A stretch of DNA of 33,371 bases from Chloroflexota bacterium (GTDB taxonomy: Bacteria > Chloroflexota > UBA6077 > FW602-bin22 > CADDYW01): positions 1 to 33,371 of the forward strand of contig JAJPIK010000095.1 in the NCBI GenBank assembly GCA_021324795.1. The letters are read 5' to 3'. Within the stretch, counting starts at the first letter, position 1. Every line of letters starts with the position of its first letter. The notes under the pieces are model-generated. The model ran no database searches and was not told the DNA's origin. It saw nothing but the letters and a program-made list of their open reading frames with translations. Below, piece after piece: positions 22,381-29,342 of this stretch. Position numbers and translations under genes: made by a program.

Positions 22381-23436
22381 ATGGAAAATAAGCCAGTGCT
22401 CCGGGTCGGGCTGATTGGCACCGGCCACATTTCTCGTCAGCACGCGCCGGGTTGGGTGGCGACGCCGGACGCGAAACCGGTCGCGATTTGCGAGCTCGAT
22501 CTCGCGCGGGCCGAGAGCTGTCGCGAGCAGTTGCAGTCGCTCGGCGTATCCGGCGTGACGATCTATCGCGACGTCGACGAGATGCTTGCCTCGGGGCAGA
22601 TCGATTGTGTCGATATCGCGACCCGTCCGGAAACCCATCTTAGTCTCGTCGAGCGCGCGGCAAAGGCCGGTGTTCAGGTGCTCTGTCAGAAGCCACTCGC
22701 CGCGACGCTCTCCGAGGCTCAGCAAATGCTGCAAATCTGCCGCGACGCCGGTGTGCGCTTCATGGTCATGGAGATGTGGCGTTTCCTACCGTGGTTTCGT
22801 GACCTGCGACGCTTTCTCGCCGCGGGCGCGATCGGCCCGGCTCACTACCTCCGGATCATCGGATCCCGCCGTCCGCTCAATCGCACTCGTCCGGTCGATC
22901 CGAATCAGCCTTACTTTGCCGACATGCCCCGGCTCGTCGTCTACGAGATGCAGATCCACTGGATCGACTGCGCACGCTATCTGTTGGGCGACGTCGAATC
23001 GGTTTACATGCGCGGTGGGCGGGTGAATCCGGCGATCCGCGGGGAAGATTGGGCGGTCGTCGTGCTTGGGCATACGAACGGCGGCACGACTATGATGGAG
23101 TCGTCGCGAGCGACTCCCACTGACAATCCACCGTCGCGTCGCGAAGGCGACGTGCTGCTCGAAGGGACCGAGGGCGCTCTGCACTTTGATCCAGTCGCTT
23201 TGGAGCTGCGCCTGGCGCGGCTCAATGGCAGCGTTGAGGTCGTCGCCCGCTACCCCGACCTCGAGCAGGGCTTTCAAGCGGCTTTCAACGGCTGTATCGC
23301 TCATTTTGCCGCGGCGGTGCGCTACGAGCTTCCCTTCGAGTCATCGGCGGAAGACAACCTGCGCACACTTGCCACGACACTGGCCGGTTACGACTCGTTC
23401 CAGCAGCGAGCGGTGGTGCCGGTGCCACTGAGCTAA
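22381..23436 (+). CDS. Gfo/Idh/MocA-family NAD(P)-dependent oxidoreductase (first of three)
   Basis: A 351-residue dehydrogenase of the glucose-fructose oxidoreductase/inositol dehydrogenase family, which oxidises or reduces sugars, cyclitols or related carbonyls. The N-terminal Rossmann loop is GLIGTGHIS (residues 10-18). The usual EKP catalytic motif appears as Gln103-Lys104-Pro105 (VLCQKPLAAT), keeping the lysine but losing the glutamate. The C-terminal half has EMQIHWIDCARYLLGD, with the family histidine, and ends in YDSFQQRAV. Either TTG 22372 or ATG 22381 could start it; neither has a strong ribosome binding site, and the ATG gives the normal distance to the Rossmann strand. A perfect 15-bp hairpin follows its stop. 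Confidence 0.9.
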   Translation: MENKPVLRVGLIGTGHISRQHAPGWVATPDAKPVAICELDLARAESCREQLQSLGVSGVTIYRDVDEMLASGQIDCVDIATRPETHLSLVERAAKAGVQVLCQKPLAATLSEAQQMLQICRDAGVRFMVMEMWRFLPWFRDLRRFLAAGAIGPAHYLRIIGSRRPLNRTRPVDPNQPYFADMPRLVVYEMQIHWIDCARYLLGDVESVYMRGGRVNPAIRGEDWAVVVLGHTNGGTTMMESSRATPTDNPPSRREGDVLLEGTEGALHFDPVALELRLARLNGSVEVVARYPDLEQGFQAAFNGCIAHFAAAVRYELPFESSAEDNLRTLATTLAGYDSFQQRAVVPVPLS

Positions 23437-23447
23437 TTCCGGCTCCC

Positions 23448-23484
23448 CGGGGGTCCCCCGCCCTTTCAAGGCGGGGGACCCCCG
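23448..23484. terminator. Perfect 15-bp GC-rich hairpin between convergent genes
   Basis: The arms at 23448-23462 and 23470-23484 are exact reverse complements with a seven-base loop (CTTTCAA). The stem carries G5-T-C5 paired with G5-A-C5. It lies between the stops of two convergent genes (23436 and 23491), so it may stop transcription both ways, but it has no T-run on either side. It could instead be a REP-like dispersed element. Confidence 0.6.
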
Positions 23485-23490
23485 CGCCAG

Positions 23491-24300
23491 CTAAATCGTC
23501 GCGACCAACCCGCGTACATAGCCAATGGCATCTCGGGCGCTGGCAAGTTCGGTCGTCGAGGCGCCGGCTTCGATGCAGAGTGGACCCAGGTAATTTGCTT
23601 CTTTGAGGATCTGGAGGCAACGCTTGAGGTTGTAGGAGTGGCTCTCCCCCCGTCGGTCGCTCCAGCTCTGCTGACCATCGGTGCTATAGTTGAACACCTT
23701 GACGTGGCAGGTAAAGGAAAGCGGCGCCATGATCTGCATCCCTTCCTCCCAGGTGTCCCCGAAGAAGTTGGCGGTATCGGGACAAGCGCGGAACCAAGGC
23801 GAACCGACCCGATCGAGAAACACGTGGATGTTCTTTGGATCCGCCGACGCGCCGCCGTGATTCTCGATCAGGAGGTAGACGCCGGTATGTGCTGCCTCGA
23901 CCACCAGTTCACGATACCCCTCGACAATTCGCTCAATCGCTATCTGATCATCCGGGCTGGCCGGGCCGCTGTTGATCCGAATCGCCTCGGATCCAATTGC
24001 CCGTGCGACATGGAACCACTGTTTGAGAGCTTCGAGATCGGTTTTCCGCACCGGGGCATCCGGGTTAGCGATGTTTCCCTGATCTACGGCGATGTTCCGT
24101 ACCCGAAGCCCGTATCCCTCGATCGCAGTCCGCAACTCATTCAGGTATGAGGCGCTCTGACTGGCGAAGAAGGTCGAGACGAGCTCGATTGTCTCGACGC
24201 CGAGCTCCTTGCAGGTTTTCGGTAGGTCGAGGAGTGTCATCGTCTTATCTTCGAGAATCGAGCGATGGAATGCCCAGCCGGCGATGCCAATATCTTTCAT
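23491..24300 (-). CDS. Sugar phosphate isomerase/epimerase (AP-endonuclease family 2 TIM barrel)
   Basis: A 269-residue metal-dependent TIM-barrel protein of the xylose-isomerase-like group (IolE/IolI/hydroxypyruvate-isomerase relatives). It begins DIGIAGWAFHRS. ETIELVSTFF, IRINSGPAS, LLIENHGG (metal glutamate region), CPDTANFF (aspartate), FTCHVKVFNY (histidine) and LGPLCIEAGAS (final glutamate) mark the barrel strands and metal ligands. Such enzymes usually work beside Gfo/Idh/MocA dehydrogenases in the breakdown of inositol, amino sugars or ketosugars, which agrees with the next gene upstream at 24409-25521. Both are on the minus strand, with a 108-base gap that carries the 53-bp repeat, so they may share a transcript. 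The precise substrate is not readable from sequence. Confidence 0.88.
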   Translation of the reverse strand: MKDIGIAGWAFHRSILEDKTMTLLDLPKTCKELGVETIELVSTFFASQSASYLNELRTAIEGYGLRVRNIAVDQGNIANPDAPVRKTDLEALKQWFHVARAIGSEAIRINSGPASPDDQIAIERIVEGYRELVVEAAHTGVYLLIENHGGASADPKNIHVFLDRVGSPWFRACPDTANFFGDTWEEGMQIMAPLSFTCHVKVFNYSTDGQQSWSDRRGESHSYNLKRCLQILKEANYLGPLCIEAGASTTELASARDAIGYVRGLVATI

Positions 24301-24321
24301 TGATGGTCTTTCTCCTCCATT

Positions 24322-24374
24322 GAAATTCCCCTCTTACTGGAAGAGGGTTAGGGTGAGGGCTGCTTGCCAATTTC
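24322..24374. repeat. 53-bp dispersed repeat, copy B (GAAATT...AATTTC ends)
   Basis: It has the same length and the same six-base inverted ends as 2545-2597, and the same internal GGTTAGGGTGA block. Its arms CCCTCTT/AAGAGGG are perfect here and form a hairpin with a five-base loop. It lies between the isomerase gene and the Gfo/Idh/MocA gene upstream of it. Confidence 0.65.
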
Positions 24375-24408
24375 CTCTGTGCTGGTCACCAGACGACAGG
24401 AGAAACTC

Positions 24409-25521
24409 CTAGAACGTCGTCGCTAGGTCCAGAACCTGCCCGCGGCGAGCCGATTCGATGGCCTTGAGCATGATCTCGAGCGCATGTCGAGCATGTTCCG
24501 CGCTGAGGATCGGTCGCTTGTTTTCGGTCAGGCAATCGACCAGGTGCTTGACCATGATCGCGCGTCGATAGCGCTGCTGGCTGCTGTGGTCGGTGAAGGA
24601 GCGCTGCCGCGGAGTGATCCAGCCGTCGACGCCGGGGACGGCGTCCAGGCGGAAGATCTCCAGGGGTGGGGCGGTTGGATCCTGCTGCTGGTTGTAGAGG
24701 TTGAGTGTGCCTTCCCGACCGAAAATCTCGATCTGGGGACTCTTGGCGGCGTTCACGTTGAAGGTGCCATCGACAACCGCGTAGGCCGAGCGGCCAAAGT
24801 CCAGCATCAGCAAGGTGTTGTCATCCGCTGTCACCGCGATCTGCTTGCCTTTAAAAGGACCACCACGAACGGTCCGGACTTTCTCGGTGATCCCAGAAAA
24901 GGCGACGACCCGCTTCGCCGGCCCGAGGATACCAGTGATGTCGTGGATACCATAGACGCCCATGTCGAAGAGCGGTCCGGAGCCCTCCTGATAGAACCAG
25001 GTCGGATCAAGAGGCCAGTTGCCGGCGGCCGGTCCACCGTGGGAGCTGCGTACCCGGGCAAAGCAGGGTTGGCCGATCGCGCCCTCGGCGACCAGGCGTT
25101 TTGCTTCGACGCGGTTGGGCTGAACCATGTTTGGCGGCGCGACGACGTAGAGCAGACCACGATCATTGGCCAGCTCGATTAACTCATCGGCCTCCTCCAT
25201 TGTCGTGGCGATCGGCTTCTCGACGACCAGATGCTTGCCCGCCTTCAGAATCCTGCGTGAGGTTGAGCCGTGGAGAGGGATCGGGGTGAGGTTGATGACG
25301 AGATCGAGATCGGATTTCTCCAACATCTCGTCGAGGCTCTCGTAGACCCCGGGGATCTGGTATCGCTTGGCAACTGTGCGGGCGCGCTCGATCACCGGGT
25401 CGGCTGCCGCCACGGTCATGACGTCGCTGGTCATTTCCATCAAGCCGACGAGGTAACCATTCGGTGAGGTTGCGATCGTGCCGGTGCCAAGGATACCTGC
25501 GCGCAGGGGGCGACGTGGCAT
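24409..25521 (-). CDS. Gfo/Idh/MocA-family oxidoreductase (second of three)
   Basis: A 370-residue NAD(P)-dependent dehydrogenase. The Rossmann loop is AGILGTGTIA (8-17), and the catalytic motif Glu101-Lys102-Pro103 (VVEKPIATT) is intact. GPLFDMGVYGIHDITGILGP gives the D-x-x-x-H-like active-site helix of the C-terminal alpha/beta domain. It ends HARHALEIMLKAIESARRG, typical of the family. The ATG is preceded by AAGGAGAAGCA. It differs clearly from the other two Gfo-type genes in the window, so these are not recent duplicates. It probably works with the TIM-barrel isomerase downstream; substrate unknown. Confidence 0.92.
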   Translation of the reverse strand: MPRRPLRAGILGTGTIATSPNGYLVGLMEMTSDVMTVAAADPVIERARTVAKRYQIPGVYESLDEMLEKSDLDLVINLTPIPLHGSTSRRILKAGKHLVVEKPIATTMEEADELIELANDRGLLYVVAPPNMVQPNRVEAKRLVAEGAIGQPCFARVRSSHGGPAAGNWPLDPTWFYQEGSGPLFDMGVYGIHDITGILGPAKRVVAFSGITEKVRTVRGGPFKGKQIAVTADDNTLLMLDFGRSAYAVVDGTFNVNAAKSPQIEIFGREGTLNLYNQQQDPTAPPLEIFRLDAVPGVDGWITPRQRSFTDHSSQQRYRRAIMVKHLVDCLTENKRPILSAEHARHALEIMLKAIESARRGQVLDLATTF

Positions 25522-25636
25522 TGCTTCTCCTTGCTGATTCGGAGGAGGGGGCCCAACTCGCTGAGATGCCTCCTCCGAGATTCGAGTCTGTCAAGAATGG
25601 TAACGCCGGGGTGAGAAGAGTCAAGACTGAGTGGCG

Positions 25637-25736
25637 CATCCGCCAGGTCCGTGCCATGTGTTGTGCTGAGCCCGTCGCTTCGCTCAAGGGGAAACTCCGC
25701 GAAGCAGCTCCAGGGGCACGCCCCAGAAGCTGCTTC
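25637..25736. repeat. 50-bp dispersed repeat copy 2 joined to a strong hairpin
   Basis: Bases 25637-25686 match the reverse complement of 20608-20657 at 47 of 50 positions. A hairpin follows at 25701-25736, with arms GAAGCAGCT/AGCTGCTTC and an inner GGGGC/GCCCC stem. The 263-base spacer between the deacetylase and Gfo genes (25522-25784) holds nothing else that I can identify. Confidence 0.75.
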
Positions 25737-25784
25737 CCTATCGCTCAGCCTGACAATGCGCGGCATTTGGGGTAGATGGACCGC

Positions 25785-26627
25785 TTAGCTCTGAGCTTCC
25801 GAACGCCCTTTGAACTCCTCGGCGGCGGCATCCATACGGATGAACGTCGCGCCTAGCTCGCCCAGGCTTTGAATGAGTCGGTCGAGGAGGAGCATTCGAT
25901 GGCCGCGCCCGCTCACCTGGGGATGAAAGGTGTAGGTCAGCACCCCCCAATCGACCGTCTGTGCCATGTAGCGAAAGTCGTCGACCCAGTTGTCAAAGAC
26001 GTCGCCAGCCCGTCGAAGCCCTTCTTGGAGAACATTTTCGGTTCGTCGATACTCGAAGTGGGGATAGTCGTCGAGACTCCAGCTCACCGGTAGTTCGATC
26101 AGGCGCGTCGATTCTCCCCACTGGATCGGCCGATCAGCGGTGATGACGTCGCCCCGTCGAACCCGATACGGCTGGTCGTCGTGAGCCATCATACTGCTGT
26201 CGTAGGAGAAGCCGTGGGCGAGAAGCAGGTCGACGGTGTGTTGACTGAGGTCCCAGGAGGGAGAGCGGTAGCCCCGGGCTGGCGCGCCGGTGAGTCGGCG
26301 AATCGCCTCGTTTCCCTGGACGAGTACCACCTCTTCCTCCGCGCGCGATCCGAGAGTCGCCGGTGGTTCGTGCAGATAGCCGTGATGCCCGATCTCGTGG
26401 CCAGCGGCGTAAATGCGTTGGCAAATCTCCGGATAGGTGTCGATAGTGTGGCCGGGTACAAACCAGGTCGCCTGGATTCCGTACCGATTTAACAAGGCGA
26501 GGATACGCTCGGCGCCGACGACCCCGAACTCGCCGCGCGAGATCTGGGTCGGAGTGGTCTCACCGCGCCAGATCCAGGATGAGAGGGCATCGAAATCAAA
26601 GGTTAAACAGACGAGGTGGCGGGCCAT
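25785..26627 (-). CDS. Polysaccharide deacetylase (CE4, HpPgdA/PuuE-like)
   Basis: A 280-residue NodB-type deacetylase without a signal peptide. The metal-site aspartates are Asp11 and Asp13 in LTFDFDALS; the zinc histidines are His82 and His86 in GHEIGHHGYLHE. ARGYRSPSWDLS is the third conserved motif, and LTYTFHPQVSGRG carries the C-terminal histidine. This arrangement matches the cytoplasmic group related to Helicobacter PgdA and allantoinase-like PuuE, so the substrate may be a small amide or imide rather than a polymer. Its place among Gfo/Idh/MocA and creatininase genes fits that. GTG (26630) and ATG (26627) are adjacent starts; GGGAGAA favours the ATG. Confidence 0.9.
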   Translation of the reverse strand: MARHLVCLTFDFDALSSWIWRGETTPTQISRGEFGVVGAERILALLNRYGIQATWFVPGHTIDTYPEICQRIYAAGHEIGHHGYLHEPPATLGSRAEEEVVLVQGNEAIRRLTGAPARGYRSPSWDLSQHTVDLLLAHGFSYDSSMMAHDDQPYRVRRGDVITADRPIQWGESTRLIELPVSWSLDDYPHFEYRRTENVLQEGLRRAGDVFDNWVDDFRYMAQTVDWGVLTYTFHPQVSGRGHRMLLLDRLIQSLGELGATFIRMDAAAEEFKGRSEAQS

Positions 26628-26900
26628 CACGATTCTCCCTCTCCAAATCGGTCGACATGCCTTGTAGACCAGCCAGGTAGAGCACCGTACTCTGACCGAC
26701 GTCCCAGAGGCTCATGATAAGCTGGCTGGGCAGCACTCGAGACGACCCAAAGGCAAGCCATTGCCTCTGCTTCCCCGCGTATCGTATGATGGCGAAGGCG
26801 TGGGGGCAAACGCTGTGAGGTTGCTTGGTTATAGCCCAGGTTTACGACTATCCACCTATTATCCACAGTCGCGAGTTCCACAATCCCCTCGCTTTGTTCC
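26628..26900. other. Spacer upstream of the deacetylase, with DnaA-box-like sites
   Basis: No gene is recognisable here. TTATCCACA at 26859-26867 is a perfect DnaA-box consensus, and CTATCCACC at 26849-26857 is a weaker neighbour in the same direction, one base away. The rest is unremarkable. Confidence 0.4.
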
Positions 26901-27195
26901 ATGCAGTCAATAGGAGCTTTGCGCAAGAGCGAGGCGCGGTTTCGCCTCCTGTTCGATTCCAACATTGTTGGCATTGTTGTCGTGGAAGATCGAGGGCTTG
27001 TTGCGTGGCCTGTCCCAAATCGAGCTCGCTACGACGATGATGGATCGCCAGATCAACGAACTGGTCGACGCGGCACGGCTGCGGATTGCGAGGAGCTTAC
27101 TCTCGCCACGGTCGATAAACCTGGTAAAACTGATCCGAGAAATGATCGATGCCCATCAACGCGCTTTCAACTTTCACGGCTCGACTGTCCCTTGA
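26901..27195 (+). pseudogene. Collapsed PAS-sensor histidine kinase
   Basis: The frame from 26901 reads LRKSEARFRLLFDSNIVGIV followed by VVEDRG, the start of a PAS domain as it occurs in sensor kinases. Around 26997 the sense switches frame to LATTMMDRQINELVDAARLR, then INLVKLIREMIDAHQ, the late part of a kinase dimerisation (HisKA) domain just before the ATPase. It stops at 27193-27195. The rest of the PAS domain, the phospho-accepting histidine helix and the whole ATPase domain are missing. This looks like another internally deleted fossil, left between the deacetylase and dnaN genes. Confidence 0.65.
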
Positions 27196-27207
27196 GCCAG
27201 AGTCGGA

Positions 27208-27254
27208 GGGGGCAAGCACAGTTCCCCCGGTCCTTCGCTTCGTTCAGGGTGACT
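27208..27254. repeat. Degenerate intergenic repeat next to dnaN
   Basis: A GGGGG/CCCCC hairpin (27208-27212 with 27224-27228) is followed by a TCGCTTCG-TTCAGGGTGAC sequence. This resembles the TCGCTTCGCTCA core of the 50-bp repeats at 20608 and 25637. Only a weak relationship can be claimed. Confidence 0.35.
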
Positions 27255-27258
27255 TTCT

Positions 27259-28422
27259 TTACCCCGACCGGGTCAGATGCATTGGCATAATCACATGAGT
27301 GTAGGCACTACCACCCACCGGACGAAGGACGCCTGGGCTGGAAGGACTGTTCAGCTCCAGGCTGACCTGAGCCGTATTGATAACCCCAAGAACGTCGCCC
27401 AGGTACTTCCCATTGAAGGCGATGGTAATCTGGGGATTCTCGCCTTCGACGACCGCGTCGAGGGTGCTGTGGGTATCGCCGACGTCGGCAACTGCTCCGA
27501 CCGATACCTGACCGGTTGGTCCTTCGCTTGCGTGATTCCCATTGCCGCTCGGTTCGCCATTGATGACTAAACGGACGATGTTATTCGCATCGCGCGCGAT
27601 CAGTGAGGCGATCTTGTTCGCATTCTGGAAGTCCTTGGTGCCGACGATCACTCGTGTCGCGTGGCGGGTCGGAATGATCTGCTGGACGTTCGGGAAAGTG
27701 CCTTCGATCAGGCGGGAGACCAGGTCAACCGAGTTCAGATGGAAGAGCACCTGGGAACGATTCGGGGTGATGACTATTTCGACTGGCTCCTCTTGATCGC
27801 TGAGAATCCGCGCGACCTCCTGGACGGCGCGAGCCGGGACAATGATCTCGAGATCCTCGCCAAGCGGGCGGACGACCTCGAGGTTGCGTACCGCCAAGCG
27901 AAAGCCATCGGCGGCGGCAAGGGTGAGTGCGTTGCCTCGGAAGCAGAACTGGACACCTGCTAGGACCGGTCGCGTGTCGTCGGTCGCCGCGGCAAAGCCG
28001 ACCTGGCCTAGCGCTTCCTGGAGATCCTTCGGACCGACCGCACAACTCGCGTTGCCCGCCACCTGGGGAATGACCGGGAACTCCTCGGCAGCAATTCCCC
28101 GCAAGTTGGCATCGTAACCGGGGCAGGTCAGGTGCAGACTAGCTCCCTTGGTTTGGAGCGAGATCACTTTGTCAGGGGCGAGCGAGGAAACCAGGTCGCT
28201 GAGTAGGCGGCCGGGAACGGTAATGCTACCTTCTGCCTCGATCATTGCTCCGACCCAGCAGGTGATGCCAATTTCGAGGTTGGTCGCCGCTAGCTTCAAG
28301 CGCCCCTGATCGGTCTCGAGCAGAACGTTACTCAAGACCGGCAGCGTGCTGCGGGTCGCCACGGCTCGGCCGACGATGCCTAATCCCTTCGCTAGATTTT
28401 CTTGGATGCACGAAATCTGCAC
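27259..28422 (-). CDS. dnaN: DNA polymerase III beta subunit (sliding clamp)
   Basis: The 387-residue clamp would form a ring dimer around DNA and hold the replicative polymerase. All three domains are visible: MQISCIQENLAKGLGIVGRAVATRSTLPVLSNVLLE (domain I), then FPVIPQV and RPVLAGVQFCFRGNALTLAAADGFRLAVR (domain II), and IEGTFPNVQQIIP plus TIAFNGKYLGDVLGVI (domain III). It ends THVIMPMHLTRSG; the MPM that lines the protein-binding pocket is conserved. An unusual insert of about 25 residues (SGNGNHASEGPTGQV) lies in the last domain. dnaA, recF and gyrB, its common neighbours, are not here, so it stands alone or is a second copy. It has its own -10 (28500-28495). Confidence 0.95.
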   Translation of the reverse strand: MQISCIQENLAKGLGIVGRAVATRSTLPVLSNVLLETDQGRLKLAATNLEIGITCWVGAMIEAEGSITVPGRLLSDLVSSLAPDKVISLQTKGASLHLTCPGYDANLRGIAAEEFPVIPQVAGNASCAVGPKDLQEALGQVGFAAATDDTRPVLAGVQFCFRGNALTLAAADGFRLAVRNLEVVRPLGEDLEIIVPARAVQEVARILSDQEEPVEIVITPNRSQVLFHLNSVDLVSRLIEGTFPNVQQIIPTRHATRVIVGTKDFQNANKIASLIARDANNIVRLVINGEPSGNGNHASEGPTGQVSVGAVADVGDTHSTLDAVVEGENPQITIAFNGKYLGDVLGVINTAQVSLELNSPSSPGVLRPVGGSAYTHVIMPMHLTRSG

Positions 28423-28494
28423 TGCTTACCTCCCCGACCTTCCCAGGCTGGCGCCAACCAGCGCCTTGAATCTGCATTCCTTGACGGGTACCAC

Positions 28495-28523
28495 ATTATA
28501 GCACTGCCCAAGGGTTCTGATAG
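28495..28523 (-). promoter_or_regulatory. Probable dnaN promoter
   Basis: On the minus strand a perfect TATAAT (28500-28495) lies 73 bases before the ATG of dnaN. The matching -35 at 17 bases is poor (CTATCA, 28523-28518). Only the -10 is convincing. Confidence 0.45.
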
Positions 28524-28577
28524 AAGAAAGTCGATAAGAACAGGCTAGGATCGGTTGCTCTTCTCTGGAAGGAGGGA

Positions 28578-29324
28578 TTACTTAGCGAGTGGCGATAGGC
28601 ATTTGCGCAGGATCTCGGTCATGCGCTCTACTTGCAGTCCGATCGCCTGCTTGCCAAGGTTGGCATTCGCGTGGATCCGAGGATCCCGGCGCCGACCAAC
28701 GCCGAGTGGCCAAACCTTCAGATCGGCAGGGAGATTCGCCATCTCGACCAACTCCGGTCGCAGTGCCATGACCAAAGAGGTCTCATTAGCACCGGCGTGA
28801 TCGGTCTGGATGCCTAGCCCGTCGGTTTCTTCTTCTTTTGCTCGCCAGCAGATGAAAAGCTTAATACCGAACTTGTCTTCCCACTCGGCAGCGTGGGCGC
28901 GAAAAAAGTTCGTCGACGGGCCGTGCCCGTGCGCGACGACGATCTTGAAGCCTGCTCGGGCGAGTTGCTTCAAGACGGCTGCAATGAGGTTGCCAAACAG
29001 CTCATCGCTGACCCAATAGGCGCTACCGTCGAGCTGTTGGGGTGGACCGTCTGGGAAGCTCGCTTTGTCCATACCATAGAATTCCTTGCCGTCGACTACC
29101 TGGCAGCTATCCGGGCCAAGAAAGAGCGGTGGTAAAACGATCCCGCCAACTTTCGCGGCAAGGGCGCTGAAGAACCCTTCCGAAATGATCGCATCAGAAC
29201 CAAGAGGTAGATGCTCGCCATGCCATTCGAGGGTGCCGAGTGGAAGATAGGCAATCGGTGCCGCGGCGATTCGCTCGCGAAAGGCGCGCGGCGTGAGCTC
29301 GGCGTAGCGAACGGAACTTGTCAT
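28578..29324 (-). CDS. Creatininase-family amidohydrolase
   Basis: A 248-residue metal-dependent hydrolase of the creatininase/creatinine amidohydrolase family, which opens cyclic or linear amides (creatinine, formamides, mycofactocin precursor and others). YLPLGTLEWHGEHLPLGSDA carries the metal ligands Glu33, His35 and Asp44. VAHGHGPSTN and TDHAGANETSLVMAL, with the conserved His and Glu, complete the site. It ends with a helix ERMTEILRKCL. The frame is open to a GTG at 29342, but the family begins near MTSSVRYAELT; ATG 29324 is chosen, with GGGAAGAG nine bases before it. It follows the third Gfo/Idh/MocA gene by 18 bases, so they form an operon. Confidence 0.9.
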   Translation of the reverse strand: MTSSVRYAELTPRAFRERIAAAPIAYLPLGTLEWHGEHLPLGSDAIISEGFFSALAAKVGGIVLPPLFLGPDSCQVVDGKEFYGMDKASFPDGPPQQLDGSAYWVSDELFGNLIAAVLKQLARAGFKIVVAHGHGPSTNFFRAHAAEWEDKFGIKLFICWRAKEEETDGLGIQTDHAGANETSLVMALRPELVEMANLPADLKVWPLGVGRRRDPRIHANANLGKQAIGLQVERMTEILRKCLSPLAK

Positions 29325-29342
29325 GCTGGTTACTCTTCCCAC

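Noticed and set aside
24484..25182. Plus-strand open frame opposite the second Gfo/Idh/MocA gene
   Set aside because: Shadow of a gene with intact Rossmann and EKP motifs on the minus strand.
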